Shown here: in pieces, positions 15,671 to 24,148 of the stretch
How positions within the stretch are numbered: the stretch's first letter is position 1
Layout of the letters: every line of letters begins with the position of its first letter
Origin: an uncultured Muribaculaceae bacterium
GTDB taxonomy: Bacteria > Bacteroidota > Bacteroidia > Bacteroidales > Muribaculaceae
Reading direction: 5' to 3'
NCBI GenBank assembly: GCA_910578095.1
Contig: CAJTOZ010000029.1
Location: 1 to 34,545 of the forward strand
DNA: 34,545 nucleotides
Program-made: the position numbers and the translations under genes
The notes under the pieces: model-generated
Database searches by the model: none
What the model saw: only the letters and a program-made list of their open reading frames with translations
What the model was told of the DNA's origin: nothing

Positions 15671-16882
15671 TCAGTTTTCCTCCTCCTCGACGTCCTCGTC
15701 CCAGAAGAAATCACCGTCGTCCTCATCATCCTCACCCCAGCTCGCGGGGTCGATATGACGCAGATCCTCGGCTTCTTCCTCATCTTCCTCGGTGGGTTCG
15801 TACTGGAAAATAAAGTCGTCTTCCTCACGCACACGATGCTTGTCGTCGAGGCCGCGCTGCACTATGTCGGGAGTGGCCAGACGGTTGCTTTCATCGGTGA
15901 TGGCGCGCCACAGCATATCCTTAAGCTCCGTGATACCCTGACCGGTGACCGAGGATATGAACACATGAGGCACATCCGCAGGCAGAGTGGCAGCTATGGC
16001 CTCGCGCAATTCATCGTCGAGCATATCGCTCTTGCTGATGGCAAGGATGCGGTGCTTGTCGTCGAGCTGCGGGTTGAACTGACGCAACTCACGCAGCAGA
16101 ATCTCGTATTGGGCGGCTATGTCGTCGGCATCGGCAGGCACCATAAACAGCAGCACGGCATTGCGCTCGATATGGCGCAGGAACCGCAATCCCAAGCCTT
16201 TGCCCTCGCTGGCACCCTCGATGATACCGGGAATATCGGCCATGACAAACGAACGGTTGTCGCGGTAGCTCACGATACCCACCTGGGGCTCCATGGTGGT
16301 GAAAGGATAGTCGGCGATTTTAGGCCGGGCGGCCGATACCGCCGATAGGAGCGTGCTCTTGCCGGCATTGGGGAAGCCTACAAGACCCACATCGCCGAGC
16401 AATTTAAGTTCCAGAACCACACTCTTTTCTATGGCGGGTTCGCCCGGCTGGGCATAGCGCGGAGTGCGGTTGGTGGAGCTCTTGAAGTGCCAGTTGCCGA
16501 GGCCTCCGCGGCCACCGCGCAGCAGTTTCACGAGCTGGCCGTCGTCGGTCACCTCTGTAAGATAATCGCCCGTCTCGGCATCGTAGACCACAGTGCCGCA
16601 CGGCACATCGATGGTTATGTCCTCGCCGTCCTTGCCGAAGCTGCGTCCGGCGCCTCCGCTCTCACCGTTGCCGGCGAAAATATGGCGTCGGTACTTCAGC
16701 GGAAGCAGCGTCCACATATTGCGGTTGCCACGCAGGATGATGTGGCCGCCGCGGCCGCCGTCGCCGCCGTCAGGGCCACCTTTAGGCACATACTTGGCGC
16801 GGTGGAAGTGGCGCGATCCGGCGCCTCCCTTTCCCGACCGGCAGAGTATTTTCACATAGTCAATAAAGTTGGAATCAGCCAT
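15671..16882 (-). CDS. obg: Obg family ribosome-assembly GTPase
   Basis: A 403-residue GTPase acting in 50S subunit maturation. The glycine-rich Obg fold occupies about 1-158 (GPDGGDGGRGG, GNGESGGAGRSFGKDGED). The G domain follows: G1 GFPNAGKST at 169-177, G2 DYPFTT, G3 DIPGIIEGA and G4-like SKSD. The C-terminus is a long acidic tail rich in Asp and Glu, common in Bacteroidetes homologues in place of the OCT domain. It begins 6 bp after the stop of the CBS-domain nucleotidyltransferase, so the nonulosonate-type genes and this essential gene probably share a transcript. Confidence 0.97.
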   Translation of the reverse strand: MADSNFIDYVKILCRSGKGGAGSRHFHRAKYVPKGGPDGGDGGRGGHIILRGNRNMWTLLPLKYRRHIFAGNGESGGAGRSFGKDGEDITIDVPCGTVVYDAETGDYLTEVTDDGQLVKLLRGGRGGLGNWHFKSSTNRTPRYAQPGEPAIEKSVVLELKLLGDVGLVGFPNAGKSTLLSAVSAARPKIADYPFTTMEPQVGIVSYRDNRSFVMADIPGIIEGASEGKGLGLRFLRHIERNAVLLFMVPADADDIAAQYEILLRELRQFNPQLDDKHRILAISKSDMLDDELREAIAATLPADVPHVFISSVTGQGITELKDMLWRAITDESNRLATPDIVQRGLDDKHRVREEDDFIFQYEPTEEDEEEAEDLRHIDPASWGEDDEDDGDFFWDEDVEEEEN

Positions 16883-16888
16883 ATATGT

Positions 16889-17947
16889 TTATTTTTTTAT
16901 TTCCAGTAGATTTTTATGATGGCGCATCAGCTCGGAAGCCTGACGGAAATCTGTGGGCGACCCCACATCGATCCATGTACCGCGGATGACATAGTAGGCC
17001 ACCCGTCCGCCGGAGGCTATCACACGCTCTATGAGGTCGGTGGCGTCGGTGCGCTCGCCTGGCGGCACCGAGCGAAGCACGCCAGGGCGCATCATGTATA
17101 TGCCGGCATTGGCGTAGTGGCTGTAGGAGGGCTTCTCCTCTATGCCTGTCACCCGCGCGCCATCGGTGGTGAGTATGGCATAAGGCACACTGACGGCATA
17201 CGGTATGGCCGCTATGGTGATATCGGCATCCTGCGCCTTGTGATGGAGATACATTTCCTCGAAACTGATAGTCGTGAGCAGGTCGGAATTCATCACCAGC
17301 GCATCGCCGCCATCGTCGGGCCAGTCCAGCAACGACGCCGCACCGATAGTGCCCAACGGTTGCGACTCGCGCACCGTGCGCACCTGTACGCCGGCCACCG
17401 GAGCGGCGAAATGCGCATCGATGGCATCGGCCATATAGGCCGTAGACACGGTGATGTCGGCGACACCCACCGCCGCGAGAGCCTCCACATTGTAGTCGAT
17501 GATGGCTTTGCCGTCTATCTCCAGCAGGGGCTTTGGCGTAGTGAGTGTGAGCGGCCTCAGGCGCTCTCCCTTTCCGCCGGCCATCAGCAGTGCGCGCAGC
17601 GGGAGCATCGAGGGGGTGGCGTTGAGATCGATTATGCCCGCCAGACATCCTTCGTCATCGAGGCGGGGCACCAGACGGATGCCCTTCAGACGCAGCTCGC
17701 GCAGACACGCCACATCGGGCCGCTCCCCGCGCACATAGCTGAAATTCCTATTGGCGGCGGCCGCCACCGGGCCTTCGGGACGTGCTCCGGCCAAAAGGGC
17801 GCGGCGTATGTCGCCGTCGGTCACAGTGCCGTACACCCGTCCGCTGGAATCTACAGCGAAGAGTGTCATCGTGCTGCCGCTCAGCTCATTGAGCTTGCGC
17901 AACGCATCGAGCAGAGATGCTTCGGATGATATTAAATGGCGGTTCAT
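16889..17947 (-). CDS. CBS-domain sugar-1-phosphate nucleotidyltransferase (PtmE-like)
   Basis: A 352-residue fusion. Residues about 1-115 form a CBS pair (TVTDGDIRRALLAG at 41-54, then a second module ending LAGIIDLNAT), a nucleotide-sensing element. Residues about 116-352 are an NTP_transferase domain with the signature LMAGGKGERLRPLT at 121-134, TPKPLLEI, an MNSDLL acidic motif and a WIDVGSPTDF ending. The architecture resembles Campylobacter PtmE, which makes GDP-glucosamine for legionaminic acid synthesis. It lies 102 bp downstream of a CMP-sugar synthetase gene of the matching type, which strengthens that reading. Other sugar 1-phosphates remain possible. No other pathway gene is nearby. 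Confidence 0.85.
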   Translation of the reverse strand: MNRHLISSEASLLDALRKLNELSGSTMTLFAVDSSGRVYGTVTDGDIRRALLAGARPEGPVAAAANRNFSYVRGERPDVACLRELRLKGIRLVPRLDDEGCLAGIIDLNATPSMLPLRALLMAGGKGERLRPLTLTTPKPLLEIDGKAIIDYNVEALAAVGVADITVSTAYMADAIDAHFAAPVAGVQVRTVRESQPLGTIGAASLLDWPDDGGDALVMNSDLLTTISFEEMYLHHKAQDADITIAAIPYAVSVPYAILTTDGARVTGIEEKPSYSHYANAGIYMMRPGVLRSVPPGERTDATDLIERVIASGGRVAYYVIRGTWIDVGSPTDFRQASELMRHHKNLLEIKK

Positions 17948-18049
17948 AACGGTCTTGTATCTATAATAACACCTGTAGAGGCATCCGGGTTATGAGAGAT
18001 GGTTTAATTATGCTGATTTTTTTTGAACTGAGATGATGCGGCTCCGGCA

Positions 18050-18748
18050 TCATTCCTCCACCGCGGCGCCCATAAGCGCTTCTGCTATCACCCAGTCACG
18101 CGGGGTGTCGAGATCGATGCTGTGCTCCGCAGGCATGGGCGAGGGAATCCGCTTCGGAAACGCCCCCATGGGCATAGCACGCAGCGACACGGGATTTATG
18201 ACATACACGGCGCCATTGAATGTCCATGCCTCCGGCGCATCCTGCCGGCGCGTGAGCAGCCCGTCGCCTTTGCTTATGTGGAGTGTGCCGTCGGGGCCTG
18301 TCTCGAAACAGTTGTAGTAGGGATTGCACGCGGCAGGCTCCACACTCACCACCATATCCACGTCGGGCGTGTACAGCGCCATGGCGGCGCGCACATCGGC
18401 GGCAGTGCGCAGCGGCGAAGTGGGCTGCAGCAGCACCACGCAGTCGTAGGCAATGCCCGCCTCATCGGCATAACGCATGGCATCGAGCATCACCTCGCGG
18501 CTACCGGCAGTGTCGGTGGCAAGATCGGCAGGCCGCATGTATGGCACCGGCAGCCCGAGGCCTTCCGCCACTGCGGCTATCCCGGCATCGTCGGTGCTGA
18601 GGAGTATGCGGCGCGGGTCGGAACAGAGCTCGCGCGCTACGGCGATAGTGTACGCTATCAGCGGCCTTCCGGCCAGCGGCTTGATATTTTTGTGCGGAAT
18701 GCCCTTGCTGCCTCCGCGGGCGGGAATTATATAGAGGGGGTTAAGCAT
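18050..18748 (-). CDS. Acylneuraminate/legionaminate cytidylyltransferase (NeuA/PtmB-like)
   Basis: A 232-residue cytoplasmic enzyme that would activate a nonulosonic acid with CTP to a CMP-sugar. The signature IIPARGGSKGIPHKNI at 7-22 binds CTP, followed by LAGRPLIAYTI, then LLQPTSPLR, FNGAVYVI and a C-terminal SIDLDTPRDW with the metal-binding Asp residues. Length fits single-domain synthetases of the PtmB/LegF or NeuA type. The frame opens at 18811, but MLNPLYIIPARGG at 18748 is the usual family start and a -7 box lies just before it. Exact sugar (sialic, legionaminic, or 8-epi form) is not decidable from sequence. Confidence 0.9.
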   Translation of the reverse strand: MLNPLYIIPARGGSKGIPHKNIKPLAGRPLIAYTIAVARELCSDPRRILLSTDDAGIAAVAEGLGLPVPYMRPADLATDTAGSREVMLDAMRYADEAGIAYDCVVLLQPTSPLRTAADVRAAMALYTPDVDMVVSVEPAACNPYYNCFETGPDGTLHISKGDGLLTRRQDAPEAWTFNGAVYVINPVSLRAMPMGAFPKRIPSPMPAEHSIDLDTPRDWVIAEALMGAAVEE

Positions 18749-18754
18749 AGAATG

Positions 18755-18762
18755 CAAAATTA
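18755..18762 (-). promoter_or_regulatory. -7 box of the cytidylyltransferase gene
   Basis: Minus-strand TAATTTTG ends 6 nt before the ATG at 18748, giving a predicted near-leaderless transcript. It is divergent from, and interleaved with, the promoter of the small lipoprotein gene at 18772-18803. Confidence 0.45.
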
Positions 18763-18771
18763 ACAAAAAAT

Positions 18772-18803
18772 GTTGGACAGTGCGCCGACTTGTTGTAATT
18801 TTG
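18772..18803 (+). promoter_or_regulatory. Promoter of the small lipoprotein gene
   Basis: GTTG (18772-18775) is separated by exactly 20 nt from TAATTTTG (18796-18803), a good match to the Bacteroidetes -33/-7 pair. The -7 box ends 32 nt before the ATG at 18836. Confidence 0.7.
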
Positions 18804-18835
18804 CACCACAAACCATATAATCAAAACCAGCGACA

Positions 18836-19123
18836 ATGAAAAAACTTATTCTCACGGCAGCCGTGGCGCTCGCCATATCCCTCTCCGCATGCGGCCCCAA
18901 AGGCCCTACCGGCGATGCAAAGGCCGACGCCAAATATCTTGTGGAGCAGTGCGTGAAGGCGCAGAAGGACGGCAAGGACGAGGCCGCCAAGGAGCTCACC
19001 GAAGAGTACATGAACTACTACAAGGAAAAAGGCACCTCGGAAGCCGCCGAATTCGCATTCGCCGTGCTCGCCGAGATGGGCAATCTGCCCGCTGAGGATC
19101 AGAAAGCCATCGTAGGCCTCTGA
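18836..19123 (+). CDS. Small helical lipoprotein of unknown function
   Basis: A 95-residue protein with a lipoprotein signal peptide (ISLSAC, lipid Cys19). The mature part is short, charged and helical, rich in Lys, Glu and Ala (KYLVEQCVKAQKDGKDEAAK, TEEYMNYYKEKG), and ends in LPAEDQKAIVGL. It has its own promoter and terminator, so it is a single-gene transcript set among minus-strand genes, which suggests strong independent expression. I do not recognise a characterised family and assign no function. Confidence 0.8.
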   Translation: MKKLILTAAVALAISLSACGPKGPTGDAKADAKYLVEQCVKAQKDGKDEAAKELTEEYMNYYKEKGTSEAAEFAFAVLAEMGNLPAEDQKAIVGL

Positions 19124-19145
19124 GCCGCGACAGGCCGGAATGCAG

Positions 19146-19184
19146 ATGCAGCGCGTCCATGAATGGGCGCGCTGCATTTCGTTT
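19146..19184 (+). terminator. Intrinsic terminator after the small lipoprotein gene
   Basis: ATGCAGCGCG (19146-19155) pairs with CGCGCTGCAT (19168-19177), and the stem extends by three pairs around a 6-nt loop. TTCGTTTT follows on the plus strand. The U-tract is interrupted, so strength may be moderate. Confidence 0.75.
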
Positions 19185-19201
19185 TCAACAGTAGTGGATG
19201 G

Positions 19202-20770
19202 CTAAACCGTGACGCCGCGCATGCGGTCGTCAAAAGCCGACAAAGCCGCCTTGGCGCCTTCGCCCATAGCCACAACTATCTGCTTGTAAGGCACATTGGA
19301 TACGTCGCCCGCGGCATATACGCCCGGCACCGATGTGCGGCAGGCACTGTCGACCACGATCTCTCCACCACGGGTGATATCAAGGCCTGCTCCTGCAAAT
19401 GGCTGCGACTGAGGCGTCAGACCTATCTGCACAAACACGCCCTGCACCTCCACGTGGGTCTCGGCACCGCTTATGCGGTCGCGCACATCGATGCCCGTGA
19501 GGCGCTTGCCATCGCCGGTCATGGCTGTGAGCTGCGACGACAGGTGCACACGCACATTGGGAAGAGTGTGCAGTTTGTCCACAAGCACCCTGTCGGCCTT
19601 GAGTGTGTCGAGAAACTCGTACACATCCACCTGCTCGCAAATAGCGGCAAGATCGATAGCAGCTTCCACACCTGAGTTGCCACCGCCCACCACGGCCACC
19701 TTCTTGCCGGCGAAGAACGGGCCGTCGCAATGCGTGCAGAAAGCCACACCACGACCTATATACTCATCCTCGCCGGGCACATTGAGGCGCCGCCAGGAGG
19801 CTCCGGTAGCGATAATGAGCGCGGGAGCCTCAAAGGTCTCTCCGCTGTCGGTGGTCACGCACTTCACCGGACCGCCGGTATCAGCGGAGACTATGCGGCG
19901 GTTGTCGAAGAGAGCCACATCGTTGCTTTCGAGATGTGTGCGCAGGTCGGAAGCCAGTTGTGGACCGGTCGTGAGTGGCACGGATATGAGATTCTCGATC
20001 TCCATCGTGTCCTTCACCTGGCCACCTATGCGGCCGGCCACCACAGCCGTGTGCATTCCCTTGCGCGCCAGATAGATGGCTGCGGCTGCACCGGCAGGGC
20101 CACCTCCGGCCACTATGGCGTCGAAGGTGCGCACTTCGGGTTCCGCAGTCTCGGCAGCCTCAGCTCCGAGACGTTCCTCGAGCTTAAGGAGCAGATCGGA
20201 CAATCCGACACGCCCTACGCTCACAAGCTCACGGCCGAGAAACACCGAGGGTACCGACTGCACGCCGTATTCCTCGGCCTGTGCAGGCTCTACGGCGCCG
20301 TCCACCGTAAGGTTCGACACTGCGGGGTTAAGGAGAGCCAGCACATTGAGCGACTGCACCACATCGGGACAGTTGGTACATTCAAGCGATACGAATGTGC
20401 GCAAATCGGCAGGGCCGCGCAAGGCGGCTATGCGGCGGCGCAGGCTTTCATCGGGCAGGTTGCGGCCAAGCCCGGAGGCATTCATCACCGCCAGCAGCAA
20501 CGACGAGAATTCATGGCCGTCAGGGATGCCGCGGAATGCAACACCGGTGTCGCGGCCACCCACAGCAATACCGAAGCGTGGCGTGTCGGGGCCATCGTCG
20601 GCCGTCTCCTCCACGCTCAGATGCGGCGAGCATGAGGCCACATCATCGAGAAATCCGCGCATGCGCCGGGTCTCATCCGTCCCCGCAGGGCCGCGAAGAC
20701 GGAATGAGATATCGGCGCTCAGCGGCGCGAATATCTGCTTTACCTGTGCTATGATATCTGCTGACAACAT
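19202..20770 (-). CDS. ahpF: Alkyl hydroperoxide reductase subunit F
   Basis: A 522-residue flavoprotein that passes electrons from NADH to AhpC. The N-terminal double thioredoxin-fold domain (about 1-200) carries CTNC at 131-134. The reductase part has the FAD motif GGGPAGAAAA at 222-231, the redox CTHC within CTHCDGP at 345-351, the NADH motif VGGGNSGVEAA at 361-371 and the C-terminal GVYAAGDVS FAD contact. All redox centres are intact and length is typical. It follows ahpC by 11 bp, so they form one operon. Confidence 0.97.
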   Translation of the reverse strand: MLSADIIAQVKQIFAPLSADISFRLRGPAGTDETRRMRGFLDDVASCSPHLSVEETADDGPDTPRFGIAVGGRDTGVAFRGIPDGHEFSSLLLAVMNASGLGRNLPDESLRRRIAALRGPADLRTFVSLECTNCPDVVQSLNVLALLNPAVSNLTVDGAVEPAQAEEYGVQSVPSVFLGRELVSVGRVGLSDLLLKLEERLGAEAAETAEPEVRTFDAIVAGGGPAGAAAAIYLARKGMHTAVVAGRIGGQVKDTMEIENLISVPLTTGPQLASDLRTHLESNDVALFDNRRIVSADTGGPVKCVTTDSGETFEAPALIIATGASWRRLNVPGEDEYIGRGVAFCTHCDGPFFAGKKVAVVGGGNSGVEAAIDLAAICEQVDVYEFLDTLKADRVLVDKLHTLPNVRVHLSSQLTAMTGDGKRLTGIDVRDRISGAETHVEVQGVFVQIGLTPQSQPFAGAGLDITRGGEIVVDSACRTSVPGVYAAGDVSNVPYKQIVVAMGEGAKAALSAFDDRMRGVTV

Positions 20771-20781
20771 GGCAAGCAGAA

Positions 20782-21348
20782 TCAGATTTTACCCACGAGA
20801 TCGATGCTGGGCTTAAGCGTGCTCTCGCCGCTCTTCCACTTGGCGGGACACACTTCGCCGTCGTGCGATGCCACAAACTGTGCGGCTTCCACGCGGCGCA
20901 GCAGTTCCTCGGCATTTCGGCCGATGCTGTTGTCCTGAATCTCCACGAGTTTGATAAGACCCTCGGGGTTGGCTACGAACGTGCCGCGATAGGCCATGCC
21001 GTCCTCCTCGATCATCACGCCGAAAGCGCGGCTGAGCAGGCCGGTGGGATCGGCAAGCATAGGATATTTTATCTTGCGGATGCTATCCGAGGCATCTGCC
21101 CATGCTTTGTGCACGAAATGCGAGTCGGTGCTCACGGAGTACACCTCCACGCCCATAGCCTTGAACTTCTCATATTTCTCGGCCATGTCCACCAGCTCCG
21201 TGGGGCACACGAAGGTGAAGTCGGCGGGATAGAAGAAGAATATGGACCAATGGCCCAGCACGTCTTTGTCGGTGACGGTCACGAACTTGCCGTCGTGATA
21301 GGCCTGAACTTTGAACTCAGGAATGTGTTTGTTGATCAATGTTTCCAT
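20782..21348 (-). CDS. ahpC: Alkyl hydroperoxide reductase subunit C (2-Cys peroxiredoxin)
   Basis: A 188-residue peroxidase that reduces hydrogen peroxide and alkyl peroxides. The peroxidatic Cys48 lies in DFTFVCPTEL and the resolving Cys167 in GEVCPAKW; the tail carrying the resolving Cys is intact. It is reduced by AhpF, encoded 11 bp downstream. Its upstream region contains a large GC-rich inverted repeat at 21384-21441. I found no TAnnTTTG box close to the start on the minus strand, which may mean activator-dependent expression (OxyR is the usual regulator in Bacteroides), but no OxyR site could be defined. Confidence 0.98.
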   Translation of the reverse strand: METLINKHIPEFKVQAYHDGKFVTVTDKDVLGHWSIFFFYPADFTFVCPTELVDMAEKYEKFKAMGVEVYSVSTDSHFVHKAWADASDSIRKIKYPMLADPTGLLSRAFGVMIEEDGMAYRGTFVANPEGLIKLVEIQDNSIGRNAEELLRRVEAAQFVASHDGEVCPAKWKSGESTLKPSIDLVGKI

Positions 21349-21383
21349 AATAAATCGTGTTTAAAAGTCTGTTTGAAAATCCG

Positions 21384-21441
21384 GACCGGCCGGAGGCCGG
21401 CCCTCGTTATTTATCTGCCCCCATAACGCCGGCCGCCGGTC
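21384..21441. repeat. GC-rich inverted repeat between ahpC and pheT
   Basis: GACCGGC (21384-21390) plus GGCCGGC (21395-21401), split by a 4-nt bulge, pair with GCCGGCC (21428-21434) and GCCGGTC (21435-21441). A CTTTTG tract follows on the plus strand. It lies in the 252-bp ahpC-pheT gap and would fall in the 5' leader of a long ahpC transcript. The rest of the gap holds no gene I can support. Confidence 0.55.
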
Positions 21442-21548
21442 TTTTGTTCAGGCAGCGGCGGGGAGTAGGAACGGACCACACATGCTACTTTACGCGCATT
21501 TTATATATTGCGCGGCCGCGTGAGGGCGATAGTTTGAAAAATTCTTCG

Positions 21549-21556
21549 TAAATTTG
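21549..21556 (+). promoter_or_regulatory. Putative -7 box of pheT
   Basis: TAAATTTG matches TAnnTTTG, 44 nt before the pheT ATG. A TTTG occurs at 21533-21536 but the 12-nt spacing is too short for a -33 element, so support is partial. Confidence 0.4.
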
Positions 21557-21600
21557 CAGTCACGAAGAAAAATACGTAAGCTTACAATCATATCACGACA

Positions 21601-24081
21601 ATGAATATTTCATACAAGTGGCTTAAAGAATACATCGGACTGCCCGCCGACATGACGCCCGGGCAAGTGGCCGACGCACTCACATCCATCGGTCTCGAGA
21701 CCGGCGGCGTGGAGCGCGTTGAAAGCATCCGCGGCGGCCTGCGCGGCATCGTCATCGGCAAGGTACTCACCTGCACGGAACATCCCGACAGCGACCATCT
21801 GCACGTAACCACCGTCGATCTCGGCGGCGAAACTCCCGAGCAGATAGTGTGCGGAGCGCCCAATGTGGCAGCCGGCCAGACCGTGGTGGTGGCTACAGTA
21901 GGCACCACGCTCTACGACGGCGACAAGGAATTCAAGATCAAGAAGTCCAAAATCCGCGGCGTGGAATCCTTCGGCATGATATGCGCCGAGGATGAAATCG
22001 GAGTGGGCACAAGCCACGACGGCATCATCGTGCTTCCTGATGGCGCGGCAGCTCCGGGCACACCGGCAGCCGAATATTTCGGTCTGTCCGACGACTATGT
22101 GCTTGAAGTGGACCTCACACCGAACCGCATCGATGCCGCATCGCACTACGGTGTGGCACGCGACCTCAACGCATGGATGGGCGTGCATGCTGCCGCAGAG
22201 CCTCTGACCCGCCCGTCGGTAGACGCTTTTGCGCCCGGCAGCGACACCGACAGCGGAGCCATAAAAGTCGACGTGCTCGCCCCCGAAGCATGCACACGCT
22301 ACGCCGGCATCACCATCCGCGGCGTCAAGGTGGCCGAAAGCCCCGAATGGCTGCGCACACGCCTTGAAGCCATAGGCCTACGCCCCATCAACAACATTGT
22401 CGACATCACCAACTACATACTCCACGCCTTCTGCCAGCCTCTGCACTGCTTCGACGCCGACCGCATAGGCGGCGGACGCATCGAGGTGCGCACCTGTCCG
22501 GAAGGCACGCCATTCACCACCCTCGACGGTGTGGAACGCAAGCTCAACGCTGCCGACCTCATGATATGCGATGCCGAGCGGCCGATGTGCATGGCAGGCG
22601 TGTTCGGCGGTCTGGACAGCGGTGTCACCGACGACACCCGCGACATCTTCATCGAAAGCGCATGCTTCAATCCCACAAGCGTGCGCCGCACGGCACGCCG
22701 CCACGGTCTGAGCACCGACTCCAGCTTCCGCTTTGAGCGCGGTGTCGACCCCAACGGATGCATATACGCCCTCAAACTCGCAGCACTCATGGTGCAGCAA
22801 CTGGCAGGCGGAACAATAACCGGCCCGGTGATCGACATTTACCCCACCCCCGTTGAGCCGGCCAAAGTGGAGTTCACCTACGAAGGATTCAACCGTGCCA
22901 TAGGCGCAGAAGTGCCCCGCGAGACTGTAGATGCCATACTCACGCTCCTTGAAATCAAGGCCGAGGCACAGCCCGACGGCTCGCTGCTGCTCAGCGTGCC
23001 CACCTACCGCGTGGATGTGACGCGCCCCTGCGATGTGTATGAGGAAATCCTGCGCATCTACGGCTACAACAACATCCCCATGCCGGCATCCCTCCACAGC
23101 TCTCTGGCCGTGAAAGCACGCAGCGATGCCGACGACGATCTGCGCCGCGTCATCAGCGAGCAGCTCAGCGGCGCAGGATTCCGCGAGATTCTAAACAATT
23201 CACTCACCGCCGAGGCATACTACCGCGACCTGTCCGAACTGAACGCCGAAGGATGCGTGCATCTGCTCAACCCCCTGAGCCAGGACCTCAACGTGCTGCG
23301 CCGCACGCTCCTCTTCGGAGGACTGCAATCCCTCGCCCGCAACATCAACCGCCGCAACCCCGACCTGCGCATGTATGAGTTCGGCGACGTGTACGCACTC
23401 CGTGCCGGCGCGGAAATCACAGCCGAAAAGCCACTGGCGCCCTTCGTGGAAGGCAAACGCCTCGGCCTCTGGCTCACCGGCAACATGCGGCCCGCATCGT
23501 GGCTGCGTCCGGCCGAAGAAGCCACATTCTACGACCTGCGTGCCGAAGTCGACAAAATCATCGCCCGCCTGGGCATCACCTCCGGCGAAATACAGCTGCA
23601 GCGGGCCGACACCGACCTGCTCAGCCCCGCCCTCATCATAGCCACACGCTCCGGCAAGAATCTCGGAGCCATGGGCGTAGTGAGGGCCGAACTCGCCGCA
23701 CTGGCCGATGTGCGCCAGACGGTGTTCTTTGCCGAGCTCGATGTCGACGCTCTCTTCGATCTGGCCGACCGGCGCAACACCCAGTTCCACCCGCTGCCCA
23801 AGACACAGGCGGTGCGACGCGACCTCTCCCTGCTGGTGGACACTGCCGTGACAATGGCCGACATCGAACGCGAGGTGCGTGCCGCCGAGCGCAAACTGCT
23901 GCGCGGCGTAGAACTCTTCGACGTGTACGAAGGCGACAAACTGCCCGAAAACAAGAAGAGCTACGCAATAGCCGTATATCTGCAGGACGACGAAAAGACC
24001 CTTAACGACAAACAGATCGATGCCATAATGGCCAAAATCACCACCCGCATAATCTCCAACCTCGGAGCCGAGCAGCGATAA
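21601..24081 (+). CDS. pheT: Phenylalanine-tRNA ligase beta subunit
   Basis: An 826-residue subunit of the alpha2-beta2 synthetase that charges tRNA-Phe. Domain order is normal: N-terminal EMAP-like tRNA-binding domain (about 40-155, with GKVLTCTEHPDSDHLHV), B3/4 editing domain (about 210-390, FDADRI and DSGVTDDT), B5 (about 400-475), the catalytic-like core (HLLNPLSQDLNVLRRTLLFGGL near 565), and the C-terminal FDX-ACB anticodon-binding domain (FHPLPKTQAVRRDLSLLV near 735). Full length with no disruption. It starts a plus-strand group divergent from ahpCF; pheS is not in this window. Confidence 0.97.
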   Translation: MNISYKWLKEYIGLPADMTPGQVADALTSIGLETGGVERVESIRGGLRGIVIGKVLTCTEHPDSDHLHVTTVDLGGETPEQIVCGAPNVAAGQTVVVATVGTTLYDGDKEFKIKKSKIRGVESFGMICAEDEIGVGTSHDGIIVLPDGAAAPGTPAAEYFGLSDDYVLEVDLTPNRIDAASHYGVARDLNAWMGVHAAAEPLTRPSVDAFAPGSDTDSGAIKVDVLAPEACTRYAGITIRGVKVAESPEWLRTRLEAIGLRPINNIVDITNYILHAFCQPLHCFDADRIGGGRIEVRTCPEGTPFTTLDGVERKLNAADLMICDAERPMCMAGVFGGLDSGVTDDTRDIFIESACFNPTSVRRTARRHGLSTDSSFRFERGVDPNGCIYALKLAALMVQQLAGGTITGPVIDIYPTPVEPAKVEFTYEGFNRAIGAEVPRETVDAILTLLEIKAEAQPDGSLLLSVPTYRVDVTRPCDVYEEILRIYGYNNIPMPASLHSSLAVKARSDADDDLRRVISEQLSGAGFREILNNSLTAEAYYRDLSELNAEGCVHLLNPLSQDLNVLRRTLLFGGLQSLARNINRRNPDLRMYEFGDVYALRAGAEITAEKPLAPFVEGKRLGLWLTGNMRPASWLRPAEEATFYDLRAEVDKIIARLGITSGEIQLQRADTDLLSPALIIATRSGKNLGAMGVVRAELAALADVRQTVFFAELDVDALFDLADRRNTQFHPLPKTQAVRRDLSLLVDTAVTMADIEREVRAAERKLLRGVELFDVYEGDKLPENKKSYAIAVYLQDDEKTLNDKQIDAIMAKITTRIISNLGAEQR

Positions 24082-24148
24082 GGCCACACTCATTAATAAA
24101 TAATATATAGCAGCAAACACAATAAAACTTCATATATAAGCTACACCA

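Noticed and set aside
18033..18053. ATGATGC/GCATCAT hairpin at the end of the cytidylyltransferase gene as a terminator
   Set aside because: The stem overlaps the stop codon, and on the minus strand it is followed by A-rich rather than T-rich sequence.
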